A DNA stretch of 64,000 nucleotides from an uncultured Alphaproteobacteria bacterium (GTDB lineage: Bacteria > Pseudomonadota > Alphaproteobacteria > RF32 > CAG-239), in the NCBI GenBank assembly GCA_934270475.1, contig CAKQPS010000002.1, positions 1 to 64,000 of the forward strand, written 5' to 3'. This document shows, one piece after another, positions 6,217 through 13,817 of this stretch. The notes under the pieces were generated by a model that saw only the letters and a program-made list of their open reading frames with translations, searched no databases and was not told where the DNA came from. Position 1 is the stretch's first letter. Every line of letters begins with the position of its first letter. Made by a program: the position numbers and the translations under genes.

Positions 6217-7626
6217 ATGGCTGAACAGGCAATATATGACGAAGATTTTTCTATCAATGACCAATGGGAGCAAGTTTGTTGCCAGTTAAAAAATGAATTC
6301 GGCGAGACCGCTTTTGACAGCTGGTTAAAGCCGCTTAGCGTCAGCTCGTTTGATGACGGTGTTATGAACATCTGTGCTCCGACAGCTTTTATGAAAAACT
6401 GGGTTATCGCACATTATTCCGATAGAATCCACAGAATTTTAGAGCACAAGAATCCGGACATTAAAAAAGTACAATTTATTGTTAAAAACGTCAGCGTTCA
6501 AGACACTTCTCTTTTGAAAAAAATTAAATCGACTCCGACACCGCAAAGCCTTTACGGCTTAAACAATGTGGCAAACAGCTATGCTGCCGATGACGAACAA
6601 TATCTATCATCTAAACTGAATCCGGCTTATACCTTTGAAAACTTTGTAGTCGGCAAAACCAATGAATTTGCTTATGTTGCCGCTAAAAAGGTTGCCGAAT
6701 CGAGAAATATCTCTTTCAACCCGCTGTTTTTATATTCCGGCGTCGGCTTGGGCAAAACCCACTTAATGCACGCCATTGCTTGGGAAATTAAAAAGAAAGA
6801 CCCGTCCCGTAATGTGGTATATATTTCCGCTGAGCAATTCCTTTATAAATTTGTAAAAGCTCTGCGCTATAAAGACGCCGAAGCATTCAAAGAACAGTTC
6901 CGTTCGGTTGACGTTTTGATGATTGACGACGTGCAATTTTTGGCAAACAAAGAAAAAACACAAGACGAATTTTTCTATACCTTTGACTCTTTGATGGAAG
7001 GCGGTCGCCAAATTATTTTATCCGCCGATAAATCGCCAAACGACTTAGACGGAATCGAAGCTCGCTTAAAGTCACGTCTCAACAGCGGCTTGGCTGCTGA
7101 CATTATGCCTACAGACTTTGAGCTGCGCGTAGACATCTTAAACAAAAAAGCAGCCCAGCTCGGTATTAACCTGCCGCAAAACGTTGCTGACTTTTTGGCA
7201 CAGAAAATCACTTCGAACATTCGCGAACTGGAAGGTTCTTTAAAGCGAATCGCCGCTCACTCTCAGCTGCTGTCCGGTCATGAAATTACCTTGGATATGA
7301 CTCAAGACGTGCTGAAAGATATGCTGCGTTCAATTGACCGTAAAACGACAATTGATGAAATTCAAAGAAAAGTTGCCGAATATTTCAATATTTCGGTAAA
7401 AGAAATGCAGTCTTCTCGCCGTGCCCGCAATGTTGCCCGCCCTCGTCAGATTGCCATGTATTTGGCAAAACAGCTGACATCGCGCTCACTGCCGGAAATC
7501 GGACGCAAGTTTGACCGCGACCACACTACGGTTATGCACGCCGTACGCAAGGTTGAAGAATTGATTGTGGAAGACACATCGCTTTCTGAAAGTGTAGAGG
7601 CATTGCGCCACCTTTTGGAAAATTAA
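6217..7626 (+). CDS. dnaA: Chromosomal replication initiator DnaA
   Basis: The 469-residue protein has all four DnaA domains. Walker A GVGLGKTH is at about residue 175, Walker B LMIDDVQFL at about 225, and the C-terminal DNA-binding signature is RDHTTVMHAVRKV. It binds DnaA boxes as an ATP complex and opens the origin. The ATG at 6217 is preferred because AGGA (6204-6207) is correctly spaced for it and too close to the TTG at 6211. It heads the block dnaA-dnaN-recF and follows a repeat-filled 848-bp gap. Confidence 0.97.
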   Translation: MAEQAIYDEDFSINDQWEQVCCQLKNEFGETAFDSWLKPLSVSSFDDGVMNICAPTAFMKNWVIAHYSDRIHRILEHKNPDIKKVQFIVKNVSVQDTSLLKKIKSTPTPQSLYGLNNVANSYAADDEQYLSSKLNPAYTFENFVVGKTNEFAYVAAKKVAESRNISFNPLFLYSGVGLGKTHLMHAIAWEIKKKDPSRNVVYISAEQFLYKFVKALRYKDAEAFKEQFRSVDVLMIDDVQFLANKEKTQDEFFYTFDSLMEGGRQIILSADKSPNDLDGIEARLKSRLNSGLAADIMPTDFELRVDILNKKAAQLGINLPQNVADFLAQKITSNIRELEGSLKRIAAHSQLLSGHEITLDMTQDVLKDMLRSIDRKTTIDEIQRKVAEYFNISVKEMQSSRRARNVARPRQIAMYLAKQLTSRSLPEIGRKFDRDHTTVMHAVRKVEELIVEDTSLSESVEALRHLLEN

Positions 7627-7757
7627 GCAAAAAACTTGTTGACGACTCATCAATTTGTCTTCTTATTTTGTTGCAATTTTGCTACTCTGCAAGAAGAATT
7701 AAAAGCGGTGAGTCGCTTTTTATATAGGTAGAAACATTTAAGATTGGTGAAAAGAAA

Positions 7758-8876
7758 ATGAAGTTTACAATAGAAAAAGCTGTTTTGTTGAAAACTCTGG
7801 GACACGTGCAAAATATTGTGGAAAAAAGAAACACGGTTCCGGTATTGTCTAACGTTAGAATCGAAGCAAGCAATGAAGGTATCAGCTTTAAGGCAACCGA
7901 TATGGATACGGAAATTACCGAAATTGTAGACGCTAAAATTTTGGAAAACGGTGCAATTACCGCTCCGGCGCATATGCTCTATGACATTGTGCGCAAACTT
8001 TCGGACGGCTCCGAAGTTGAGCTGACCTACCCAGATGAAAAAGAACAGCTGAGCATTGCTTCCGGTCGTTCCAAATTTTCACTTTCCACTATCGGAGTTG
8101 AGGATTTTCCTGTTATTTCTACCGATGCTTTGCCTACCAATTTTGAAATGAACCGCGATGAACTGAAAGATGTGATTGACCGCACTCAATTTGCCGCTTC
8201 TACCGAAGAAACCAGATATTATTTGAATGGTTTATACATTCACCCGAAAAATGAAGGCGAGACTAAAGTTTTGCGCATTGTGGCTACTGATGGTCATCGA
8301 CTGGCTTGCGTTGAAACTCCGCTGCCGGAAGGTGCTGCCGGTATGGAAGGTGTGATTCTGCCGCGTAAAACCGTTGGCGAAATCCGCAAATTGTTAGATG
8401 ATACTTCAGCCGAATCCGTGCAAATTGCTTTGTCTGACAGTAAAGTCCGTTTTACTTTGGCAGATGTGACTTTGGCCTCTAAGCTGATTGATGGTACATA
8501 TCCGGATTATGAACGCGTTATTCCAACCGACAATGACAAAATTTTGGAACTGAATGTAAAAGATTTGGCAACAGCCGTTGACCGTGTATCAGTTGTGGCT
8601 GAACGCACCCGCGCTATTAAAATGATTGCCAATAAAAACCATGTGATTATCACAACTTCCAGTCCGGATTTGGGCAGCGCTATTGAAGAAGTTGAAGCAA
8701 CTTATGACAGCGAATCGCTGGAAATTGGCTATAACTTCCGCTATCTGCTGGACATTTTGGCAGAAATCAAAGGCGATACAGCTAAATTCAGTTTCAGCGA
8801 CGGAGCTTCTCCATCGGTTATTCACGATACTTCTGATGCCAGCGCCATCTATGTTTTGATGCCGATGAGAGTCTAA
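7758..8876 (+). CDS. dnaN: DNA polymerase III beta sliding clamp
   Basis: This 372-residue protein is the full-length beta clamp that tethers the replicative polymerase to DNA. It starts MKFTIEKAVLLKTLGHVQN and keeps NTVPVLSNV, RYYLNGLY, ATDGHRLA and the conserved C-terminus YVLMPMRV. GGTGAAAAG precedes the ATG. The 131-bp gap after dnaA holds a weak AAAGCG/CGCTTT hairpin near 7705 and may carry a separate dnaN promoter. The gene is separated from recF by one base. Confidence 0.97.
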   Translation: MKFTIEKAVLLKTLGHVQNIVEKRNTVPVLSNVRIEASNEGISFKATDMDTEITEIVDAKILENGAITAPAHMLYDIVRKLSDGSEVELTYPDEKEQLSIASGRSKFSLSTIGVEDFPVISTDALPTNFEMNRDELKDVIDRTQFAASTEETRYYLNGLYIHPKNEGETKVLRIVATDGHRLACVETPLPEGAAGMEGVILPRKTVGEIRKLLDDTSAESVQIALSDSKVRFTLADVTLASKLIDGTYPDYERVIPTDNDKILELNVKDLATAVDRVSVVAERTRAIKMIANKNHVIITTSSPDLGSAIEEVEATYDSESLEIGYNFRYLLDILAEIKGDTAKFSFSDGASPSVIHDTSDASAIYVLMPMRV

Positions 8877-8877
8877 G

Positions 8878-10089
8878 TTGTCGGAATTAACTGAAAAACT
8901 AAATGAAATTACTCAAGAAAAGTCAGGTGTTACACGCCTGACTTTATCTGACTTTAGAAATTACCGAAGCTTGCGAATCGAGGCTGATATAACGCCGATT
9001 GTCATAACCGGCGAAAACGGCTCCGGCAAAACCAATATTTTGGAAGCAATTTCTTTTTTGTCTCCAGGACGCGGATTGCGCGGTGCAAAGCTTGCCGATA
9101 TAAAACGAATCCTGCCGCCGGAAGAAGAAATTTTGAGCACCAACAGTGGCTGGAGCGTAGCGGCGGAGATTCTTAAAAACGATGAAGAATATTTGATTGG
9201 CACTGGCACGCAGAAAAGTTTTAGAGAAGACGCCGAAGAAGATGAAATAAAAAACTTTGAACGGCGAATCGTTAAAATAAATCAGCAAAAAATATCGCAG
9301 CAATCCGAACTTGGCAAATATATATCGGCGATTTGGGTAACTCCGCAAATGGACAGGCTGTTTTTGGGCGGCACTCAGCCACGGCGCAGTTTTCTTGACC
9401 GCTTGGTTTATGCTTTTGATTTGGAGCATGCCAAACGCACCGCTAATTTTGAACATTTATACCGCCAATGGTTTCAAATTTTGAAAACCGGACACGCTGA
9501 TGAACATTGGCTGCAATCGGTGGAGACCGATATGGCGACTTTGGGTGTGGCAATAGCGGCGGCGCGCCGAGAACTGATTGCCCGCCTCAACACTTTTATT
9601 GCTCACGAACCTGACGATATTTTCCCTGATGTACGGCTGGAATTGGACGGCACCATAGAAAAAATGCTGGATACCCTGCCTGCGGTTAAAATTGAGCAAT
9701 TTTATGCCGAGCAGTTAGCCCGCCAACGCCGCAATGTTTTATACAACGATTACGTGGACGGCGTAAACCGCACTGATTTTAAGGTTTATTTCAAGAAAAA
9801 AAATATGCCGGCGGAATTATGCTCTACCGGCGAGCAAAAAGCCCTGCTGGTCAGCATTATTTTGGCGCAGACCAAATGTCAGATTTTAGATAAAGGCTTT
9901 ACCCCTATCCTGCTGCTTGATGAAGTGACTACTCATTTGGACGATAAAAAACGCGATGCGCTGCTTTCTAAAATTGCCGCCCTGCACCTGCAAGCTTGGA
10001 TTACTTCTACTGAGCCGCAAAATTTTGACACTATTAAAAACATATCACAGTTTTTTGAAGTAAAAGACAACAGAATCGTCAGAAAATAA
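8878..10089 (+). CDS. recF: DNA replication and repair protein RecF
   Basis: The 403-residue SMC-like ATPase loads RecA at gaps and supports replication restart. Walker A GENGSGKTN is at about residues 44-52, the ABC-type signature region is CSTGEQKALL, and the Walker B region LLLDEVTTHLD is near the C-terminus. The start is TTG at 8878, two bases after the dnaN stop, indicating translational coupling. An acidic insertion (EDAEEDEIKNFE) lies near residue 120. Its last 33 bases recur at 11107-11139. Confidence 0.95.
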   Translation: MSELTEKLNEITQEKSGVTRLTLSDFRNYRSLRIEADITPIVITGENGSGKTNILEAISFLSPGRGLRGAKLADIKRILPPEEEILSTNSGWSVAAEILKNDEEYLIGTGTQKSFREDAEEDEIKNFERRIVKINQQKISQQSELGKYISAIWVTPQMDRLFLGGTQPRRSFLDRLVYAFDLEHAKRTANFEHLYRQWFQILKTGHADEHWLQSVETDMATLGVAIAAARRELIARLNTFIAHEPDDIFPDVRLELDGTIEKMLDTLPAVKIEQFYAEQLARQRRNVLYNDYVDGVNRTDFKVYFKKKNMPAELCSTGEQKALLVSIILAQTKCQILDKGFTPILLLDEVTTHLDDKKRDALLSKIAALHLQAWITSTEPQNFDTIKNISQFFEVKDNRIVRK

Positions 10090-10134
10090 AATTTGCTCAT
10101 TAGAAATACTGTTTTCAGATTTTGCACATTCAGC

Positions 10135-10163
10135 TTGACTTAAAAGTCATTATTTTCTAAAAT
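10135..10163 (+). promoter_or_regulatory. Promoter of leader RNA D
   Basis: TTGACT (10135-10140), 17-nt spacer and TAAAAT (10158-10163). Transcription would start near 10170, about 20 nt before the first hairpin of RNA D. Confidence 0.75.
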
Positions 10164-10192
10164 CAAATCAGCTTGAAATAAAATACAAGTCA

Positions 10193-10432
10193 GCGCCGAA
10201 TATCTAAGGCGCGGAGTTTACAAAGACTCTTGAACTTTACATCACGGTGTTAGGATATAACATCGTTAATTGTCGGCTGTATAAAACAGTTGTCAATGAA
10301 TATATCCCCGATTGTAGCAATATGGTCGGGGAGCTTTTAGCGTATGTTCAGGACCATAGGTTTAAAGGCTAAAAGAATCATTTTGATGTAGTGATCTTTG
10401 TACTCTCCGACCGCTTTTTTAGCGGTTTTTTG
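10193..10432 (+). ncRNA. Structured leader RNA D (same family as A, B, C)
   Basis: The 5' hairpin GCGCC/GGCGC (10193-10197 with 10208-10212) carries the conserved UCUAAGGCGC. Closing stem P1 pairs 10214-10226 with 10395-10405 (two-base bulge). Two hairpins occupy the P2 position (10249-10263 and around 10275-10290). P3 pairs CCCCGA (10306-10311) with TCGGGG (10326-10331). P4 pairs CTTTTAGC (10334-10341) with GCTAAAAG (10368-10375). A pseudoknot can form between GGTCGG (10324-10329) and CCGACC (10407-10412). The last three bases of that strand also start the terminator ACCGCT/AGCGGT (10410-10415 with 10421-10426, U6). The lipoprotein start codon is 32 nt later. Confidence 0.7.
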
Positions 10433-10464
10433 TTATAAAAAATTATCGGAAAGGAAAAAGGATT

Positions 10465-11043
10465 ATGTCATTTAAACATAAAACATTATATGCTTCGCTG
10501 TTTTTACTAAGCGCTTGCGGCACTGTTTTCAGCGGCTCGTCACAAACAATTACATTTGATTCTAATATAAAAGAAAATATTGATATTTATGCCAACGGAG
10601 CTTTAGTCTGCACCAAAACTCCCTGCGTTGTTGATATAGACCGAGGATCGGCGCCATTGACCATTATCGCCAAAGCCAAAGGCTATGAAGACTCCGTGAT
10701 GCAGGATAAGTCTAAAATCAACACTGTTTCTTGGGGTAACCTGCTGAGCGTCTATAGCTGGACTACGGATTTTGCCACCAGCTCGATGTGGAAATATTCT
10801 GAAAGCGGCGTTTATATCAATATGCGCAAAAAAGATATGACCACCGCCGAACTGAACAAATATAACTATGATGCAAAAATTAAAGCTTTTGCCCTTTATA
10901 ACTTTGCCGAACTAAAGCTTGATAATCCGGAATATATATCGGCAATGCAGGAATTAACCTCAAAAAATAAACAAGAGTTGGCGGTTATCGTTCAAAATTC
11001 GAACACAGAAGTTGAATTGGCAGAAAATTTGACTTCTCTTTAA
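10465..11043 (+). CDS. Lipoprotein with PEGA-like N-terminal region
   Basis: The 192-residue precursor has a lipobox LSAC (Cys18), so the mature protein is lipid-anchored. The segment IDIYANGALVCTKTPCVVDI followed by PLTIIAKAKGYED resembles a PEGA-type surface domain with a likely disulfide. A hydrophobic stretch near SWGNLLSVYSW follows. The GGAAAGGAAAAAGG region upstream gives a good ribosome site. It is monocistronic: own promoter, leader RNA D and own terminator. The whole unit sits between duplicated recF tail sequences. Specific function unknown. Confidence 0.75.
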   Translation: MSFKHKTLYASLFLLSACGTVFSGSSQTITFDSNIKENIDIYANGALVCTKTPCVVDIDRGSAPLTIIAKAKGYEDSVMQDKSKINTVSWGNLLSVYSWTTDFATSSMWKYSESGVYINMRKKDMTTAELNKYNYDAKIKAFALYNFAELKLDNPEYISAMQELTSKNKQELAVIVQNSNTEVELAENLTSL

Positions 11044-11048
11044 TATAT

Positions 11049-11085
11049 GAAAAAAGGATAGCTCTTATACAAAGCTATCCTTTTT
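11049..11085 (+). terminator. Terminator, identical to the one at 12068
   Basis: AAAAGGATAGCT pairs with AGCTATCCTTTT around CTTATACAA. The flanks are A-rich and T-rich, so it works in both directions. All 37 bases (11049-11085) recur unchanged at 12068-12104. Confidence 0.9.
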
Positions 11086-11149
11086 ATTGTATCAAAGCAT
11101 TTTACGGAAGTAAAAGTCAACAGAATCGTCAGAAAATAATGCTTCTAAA

Positions 11150-11797
11150 CTAAAATTCAACAGTCAACAAACAATAGTCCTCACCCAAAGCACAAGATTG
11201 GCAGTCTTGTTTCATTTCCGACATTGTCAGTGTTCGCAAACATTTTTGATTTGCACCACAATATCCGTCTCCAAAATAAGAGATAGACCCTGTTTTGGAT
11301 TTAAAAACAAAAACTTTGTATAACATACTATGCAGCGGCTGAAATGCCGTATTTAACAACTCAAAGCAAATTTTATCGGAAAAATTCGTAGAAGCTATTG
11401 ACTGATTAACATTTTCTACTGTTCCTAAGTGGATATCAAATACAATTTTTTCTTTTCTAGTAAAAATGGTAATATTATTTCCTAAAGTATCAAATATTCC
11501 AGATGAATTAACTTTCCACCCTTCCGGCACCAAATTTAAACCTTGAATGACATCGCGCAAATGATATCTATGATCATCGTTTTCTGTGCCGTTATTGTAT
11601 TGCAGAGGTCGAAAATCGTCGATATGTTCTAAAAGTCCTGCTATCAAATAACTATAGCCTTCAACGGTTTTATTTATTTTCCACTTTTGCATGGCTTTAG
11701 AATAGCCAGCAATACCACCAACAGACAGCACGCCGATAATAGCTAACACGCCAAGCATTTCAATCATACTGCGACCTATTTCTAAATTCTTATACAT
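11150..11797 (-). CDS. Type IV pilin-like / pseudopilin protein B
   Basis: The 215-residue precursor has the leader MYKNLEIG, then RSMIEMLGVLAIIGVLSVGG with Glu at +5, for cleavage after Gly8. The first helix is nearly identical to that of pilin A at 1641, but the body is unrelated in sequence. The C-terminal part has four close cysteines (CGANQKC, CQSCALGEDYC) suggesting disulfides. GGAG lies upstream of the ATG. It is transcribed leftward from RNA B's promoter and ends near the bidirectional terminator at 11049-11085. It could be a minor pilin or pseudopilin. Confidence 0.83.
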   Translation of the reverse strand: MYKNLEIGRSMIEMLGVLAIIGVLSVGGIAGYSKAMQKWKINKTVEGYSYLIAGLLEHIDDFRPLQYNNGTENDDHRYHLRDVIQGLNLVPEGWKVNSSGIFDTLGNNITIFTRKEKIVFDIHLGTVENVNQSIASTNFSDKICFELLNTAFQPLHSMLYKVFVFKSKTGSISYFGDGYCGANQKCLRTLTMSEMKQDCQSCALGEDYCLLTVEF

Positions 11798-11821
11798 ATT
11801 TCCGAATCTCCTAAAATACCT

Positions 11822-12022
11822 AAAACAAAACCCGCTATTTTAAAGCGGGCGGATGTTCAGAAACCGTAAAAACCTTAACGGCTCGGCTTATTCAGCACAT
11901 AGCCTTATTTAGCCGACATCCGTCCAAAGAACAGAAAATCGGCATATAACAATTTTAAGTCGCTTATGCTTAGCGACTAGGTTTTTAAGGGTTTCTGACG
12001 CCCTAGACATATCTCTACGCCT
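11822..12022 (-). ncRNA. Structured leader RNA B (same family)
   Basis: The conserved 5' block UCUAGGGCGU is followed by closing stem P1: CAGAAACC (11858-11865) with GGTTTCTG (11990-11997), then TAAAAACCT (11867-11875) with AGGTTTTTA (11979-11987). P2 is AGTCGC/GCGACT (11958-11978). P3 has arms CCGA/TCGG (11913-11916 with 11939-11942). P4 pairs TCGGCT (11884-11889) with AGCCGA (11911-11916). The pseudoknot is CGGATGT (11850-11856) with ACATCCG (11916-11922). Its sequence differs from A and C on both strands yet stays complementary. The terminator is CCCGCT/AGCGGG (11831-11836 with 11844-11849). The pilin start is about 25 nt further on. Confidence 0.75.
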
Positions 12023-12028
12023 ATAATT

Positions 12029-12057
12029 TTGATAGCCTGAAAATATAAAAAAGTAAA
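12029..12057 (-). promoter_or_regulatory. Promoter of leader RNA B
   Basis: Minus strand: -35 TTTACT (12052-12057), 17-nt spacer, -10 TATCAA (12029-12034). AAATATCTTTAC resembles the RNA A and C promoters. Confidence 0.55.
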
Positions 12058-12067
12058 GATATTTATC

Positions 12068-12104
12068 GAAAAAAGGATAGCTCTTATACAAAGCTATCCT
12101 TTTT
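12068..12104 (-). terminator. Terminator of the lysozyme-like gene
   Basis: A 37-base duplicate of the hairpin at 11049-11085. It lies just beyond the stop codon of the minus-strand gene at 12107, so it ends that transcript. It also insulates RNA B's promoter. Confidence 0.88.
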
Positions 12105-12106
12105 GA

Positions 12107-12964
12107 TTACTTAATAGAATTTACGGTTACGTCCTTACCCTCGTTCATATTGAAGAAGTTGTTGATGATTACATCATCATAACGCAGTCTGTAAAATCCG
12201 TTTTCATCCTCAAGAGGCTGACGCTCTTTGTCTACCCAATAGTAGTTACCAAAATTTTTGGTCTGGTAGAACTTGCGCGGCTCCAACTCGCCAATGTTCT
12301 TAGCGGTCAGAATCCCTAAATAAGCAGCTCCTTGAACCCAATGGCGCTTGAGTAAACCATTGGCACGCTTGCCGGCTGACTTCCGATACTCCGTCATCTT
12401 ATTGACACACTTTTCAGGTGCATCGCCATTGTTGACAGCAATAAAGAACTCGCACGGTTCCTTGAGCTTTTCGCCTTGCACTGAATATCCGGTCAAAGCC
12501 TCTCCGCCCACATTATAAACAAACAGGCAAATACCGATGATTTGCTCGTCCGTTAATTTGTGTTTGAAGTATACTAAGAACGGATAAACGTTTTTGCGCA
12601 GGTGTTCAAAAGACCAAGCCTTAGCGGTTGCCTTTGGAATACGCTGACCTTTTTTCAGCAATTTGCCATCGGGGCTGGTGGTCACGCCGTACCATGTAGT
12701 CCAGCGTGCTCCGCAATGATAATTTTCACCGGTGTTCTCATTCAAAACTCCCCCCTCTACAAGGCAGATGAATGAAAAGATATCCTCAGAAAGCTGATTG
12801 GCACGGGCAACATTATCAAAAGTTTCCTCCACCCGCTCAGTTTCCACACTATCCACAGCCTCAACCTTGTTTTGATTGTTGCTGCAGTCCGATATGCTCA
12901 TATAAGCACCAAGCATTACCACTGTGATAACACCATAAAAGTAATTAACAAAATTCTTACGCAT
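12107..12964 (-). CDS. Membrane-anchored lysozyme-like protein (GH24-like)
   Basis: The 285-residue protein opens with a basic start and a hydrophobic helix (about residues 8-25, VVMLGAYMSISDC), either a signal anchor or a lipobox-like site at Cys28. The catalytic domain begins about residue 66: FICLVEGG supplies a candidate Glu, and ARWTTWYGVTT is the equivalent of the TIGYG strand of phage lysozymes. It would cleave peptidoglycan. No Shine-Dalgarno sequence precedes the start (AAATTATATATT), unlike the core genes around it, which hints at transfer from a Bacteroidota host or phage. Enzyme class is likely; the role is unknown. Confidence 0.65.
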   Translation of the reverse strand: MRKNFVNYFYGVITVVMLGAYMSISDCSNNQNKVEAVDSVETERVEETFDNVARANQLSEDIFSFICLVEGGVLNENTGENYHCGARWTTWYGVTTSPDGKLLKKGQRIPKATAKAWSFEHLRKNVYPFLVYFKHKLTDEQIIGICLFVYNVGGEALTGYSVQGEKLKEPCEFFIAVNNGDAPEKCVNKMTEYRKSAGKRANGLLKRHWVQGAAYLGILTAKNIGELEPRKFYQTKNFGNYYWVDKERQPLEDENGFYRLRYDDVIINNFFNMNEGKDVTVNSIK

Positions 12965-12986
12965 AATATATAATTTTTAGAATTTC

Positions 12987-13015
12987 AGTATAACACCTTT
13001 TTTCTTTTTTGACAA
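12987..13015 (-). promoter_or_regulatory. Promoter of the lysozyme-like gene
   Basis: Minus strand: TTGTCA (13010-13015), 17-nt spacer, TATACT (12987-12992), close to the sigma-70 consensus. The divergent gene at 13117 has a weaker candidate (TTGCTG, 17 nt, TATTTT) near 13045-13075. Confidence 0.7.
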
Positions 13016-13116
13016 TATATTACTATCTTTTTGTCATTTTAGACTTGCTGTAATTCAAAAACTGTGATATTTTTCTTTTTGGTTTTCAGATTATTAACGT
13101 TTAATTATTTTTTTAT

Positions 13117-13701
13117 ATGAGTAGAAACATTTCTCTTACTGAAAAAAAGCAAATTGCTTTGATTCAGAACGGCAATCACAATGAGATTTTGCAGTTCATT
13201 TGGGCTAACACGGCATTCCGCTTTACCGGCTCTGCCAGTCAGGTGTTTGTAGAGCGCGGTAATTCCGAGGAAATTTTAGCTTATATTGCGACTCGCCCTT
13301 TGCCGGAACGCGGTGAGCTGGCATTGCTTAAACGCGGAATGCCGCAGGAGATTTTGACTTATGTCAAAGGTCACAAACTTTTTGAATCCGCTGAAAAAAT
13401 ACTGATTCAGCGCGGTGTGCAAAATGAGATTTTGGCTTATTTGGATACTAACTCCTTTAGCGCCGATGCTGTTAAAGAGTTGATTCACCGCGGCGACCTA
13501 CAGGAAATTGAAAAGGCAGCAGCCCGCAGTTCTTTTGGCTATAAGGGCGAGCTTGAGCTTATCAGTTTTGGTATACACCGCCATATTATGACCTATATCA
13601 AAATCCGCAGATTCTGCCACCCTGCTTCGCTTCAGGCTCTGTTTAAACGCGGAGACAAAGAAGAGATTGAGCTCTATAAGTCTTTGTACGGAGTGCAGTA
13701 A
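13117..13701 (+). CDS. Protein made of about seven 26-residue helical repeats
   Basis: The 194-residue protein is almost entirely a repeat with pattern xxExxLIxRGxxxEILxYIxxxxF, seen for example as ALLKRGMPQEILTYV and ILIQRGVQNEILAYL. Such paired-helix repeats usually form solenoid binding surfaces. There is no signal peptide or membrane helix, so it is cytoplasmic. The start lacks a Shine-Dalgarno sequence (TTATTTTTTTAT before ATG). Similar repeat proteins occur in gut Bacteroidota, so transfer is plausible. No enzyme motif is visible and the function is unknown. Confidence 0.7.
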   Translation: MSRNISLTEKKQIALIQNGNHNEILQFIWANTAFRFTGSASQVFVERGNSEEILAYIATRPLPERGELALLKRGMPQEILTYVKGHKLFESAEKILIQRGVQNEILAYLDTNSFSADAVKELIHRGDLQEIEKAAARSSFGYKGELELISFGIHRHIMTYIKIRRFCHPASLQALFKRGDKEEIELYKSLYGVQ

Positions 13702-13715
13702 TTCTACATCAACTA

Positions 13716-13748
13716 AACTTCAGTTCTAAACGGACTGAAGTTTTTTTA
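13716..13748 (+). terminator. Terminator of the helical-repeat gene
   Basis: AAACTTCAGT (13715-13724) pairs with ACTGAAGTTT (13734-13743), followed by a T tract. Confidence 0.85.
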
Positions 13749-13756
13749 TTTTTTGC

Positions 13757-13804
13757 TTGCTTTTATTTTTTAAATGGAATATAAATTTTTTAGAATCATT
13801 CTAA
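13757..13804 (+). promoter_or_regulatory. Promoter with a PerR/Fur-type operator
   Basis: TTGCTT (13757-13762), 17-nt spacer, TATAAA (13780-13785). Immediately downstream is TTAGAATCATTCTAA (13790-13804), a perfect 7-1-7 inverted repeat. This has the spacing and form of PerR boxes (TTATAATnATTATAA). It covers the expected transcription start, so the regulator encoded next probably represses itself and rubrerythrin. Confidence 0.75.
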
Positions 13805-13817
13805 TTTTGGAAGTGCG

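Larger units (their letters stand above)
10057..11139 (+). repeat. 33-bp direct repeat: recF tail duplicated around a gene unit
   Basis: Bases 10057-10089, the end of recF including its stop codon, recur at 11107-11139 with one mismatch (AAAGAC versus AAAGTC). The copies are 1050 bp apart. They enclose the promoter, leader RNA D, the lipoprotein gene and its terminator. This is what an insertion at the recF 3' end or a local duplication would leave. No integrase or transposase lies inside. Confidence 0.85.

Noticed and set aside
10090..11106. Insertion sequence between the duplicated recF ends
   Set aside because: No transposase gene and no terminal inverted repeats; only a lipoprotein gene with its leader RNA is present.
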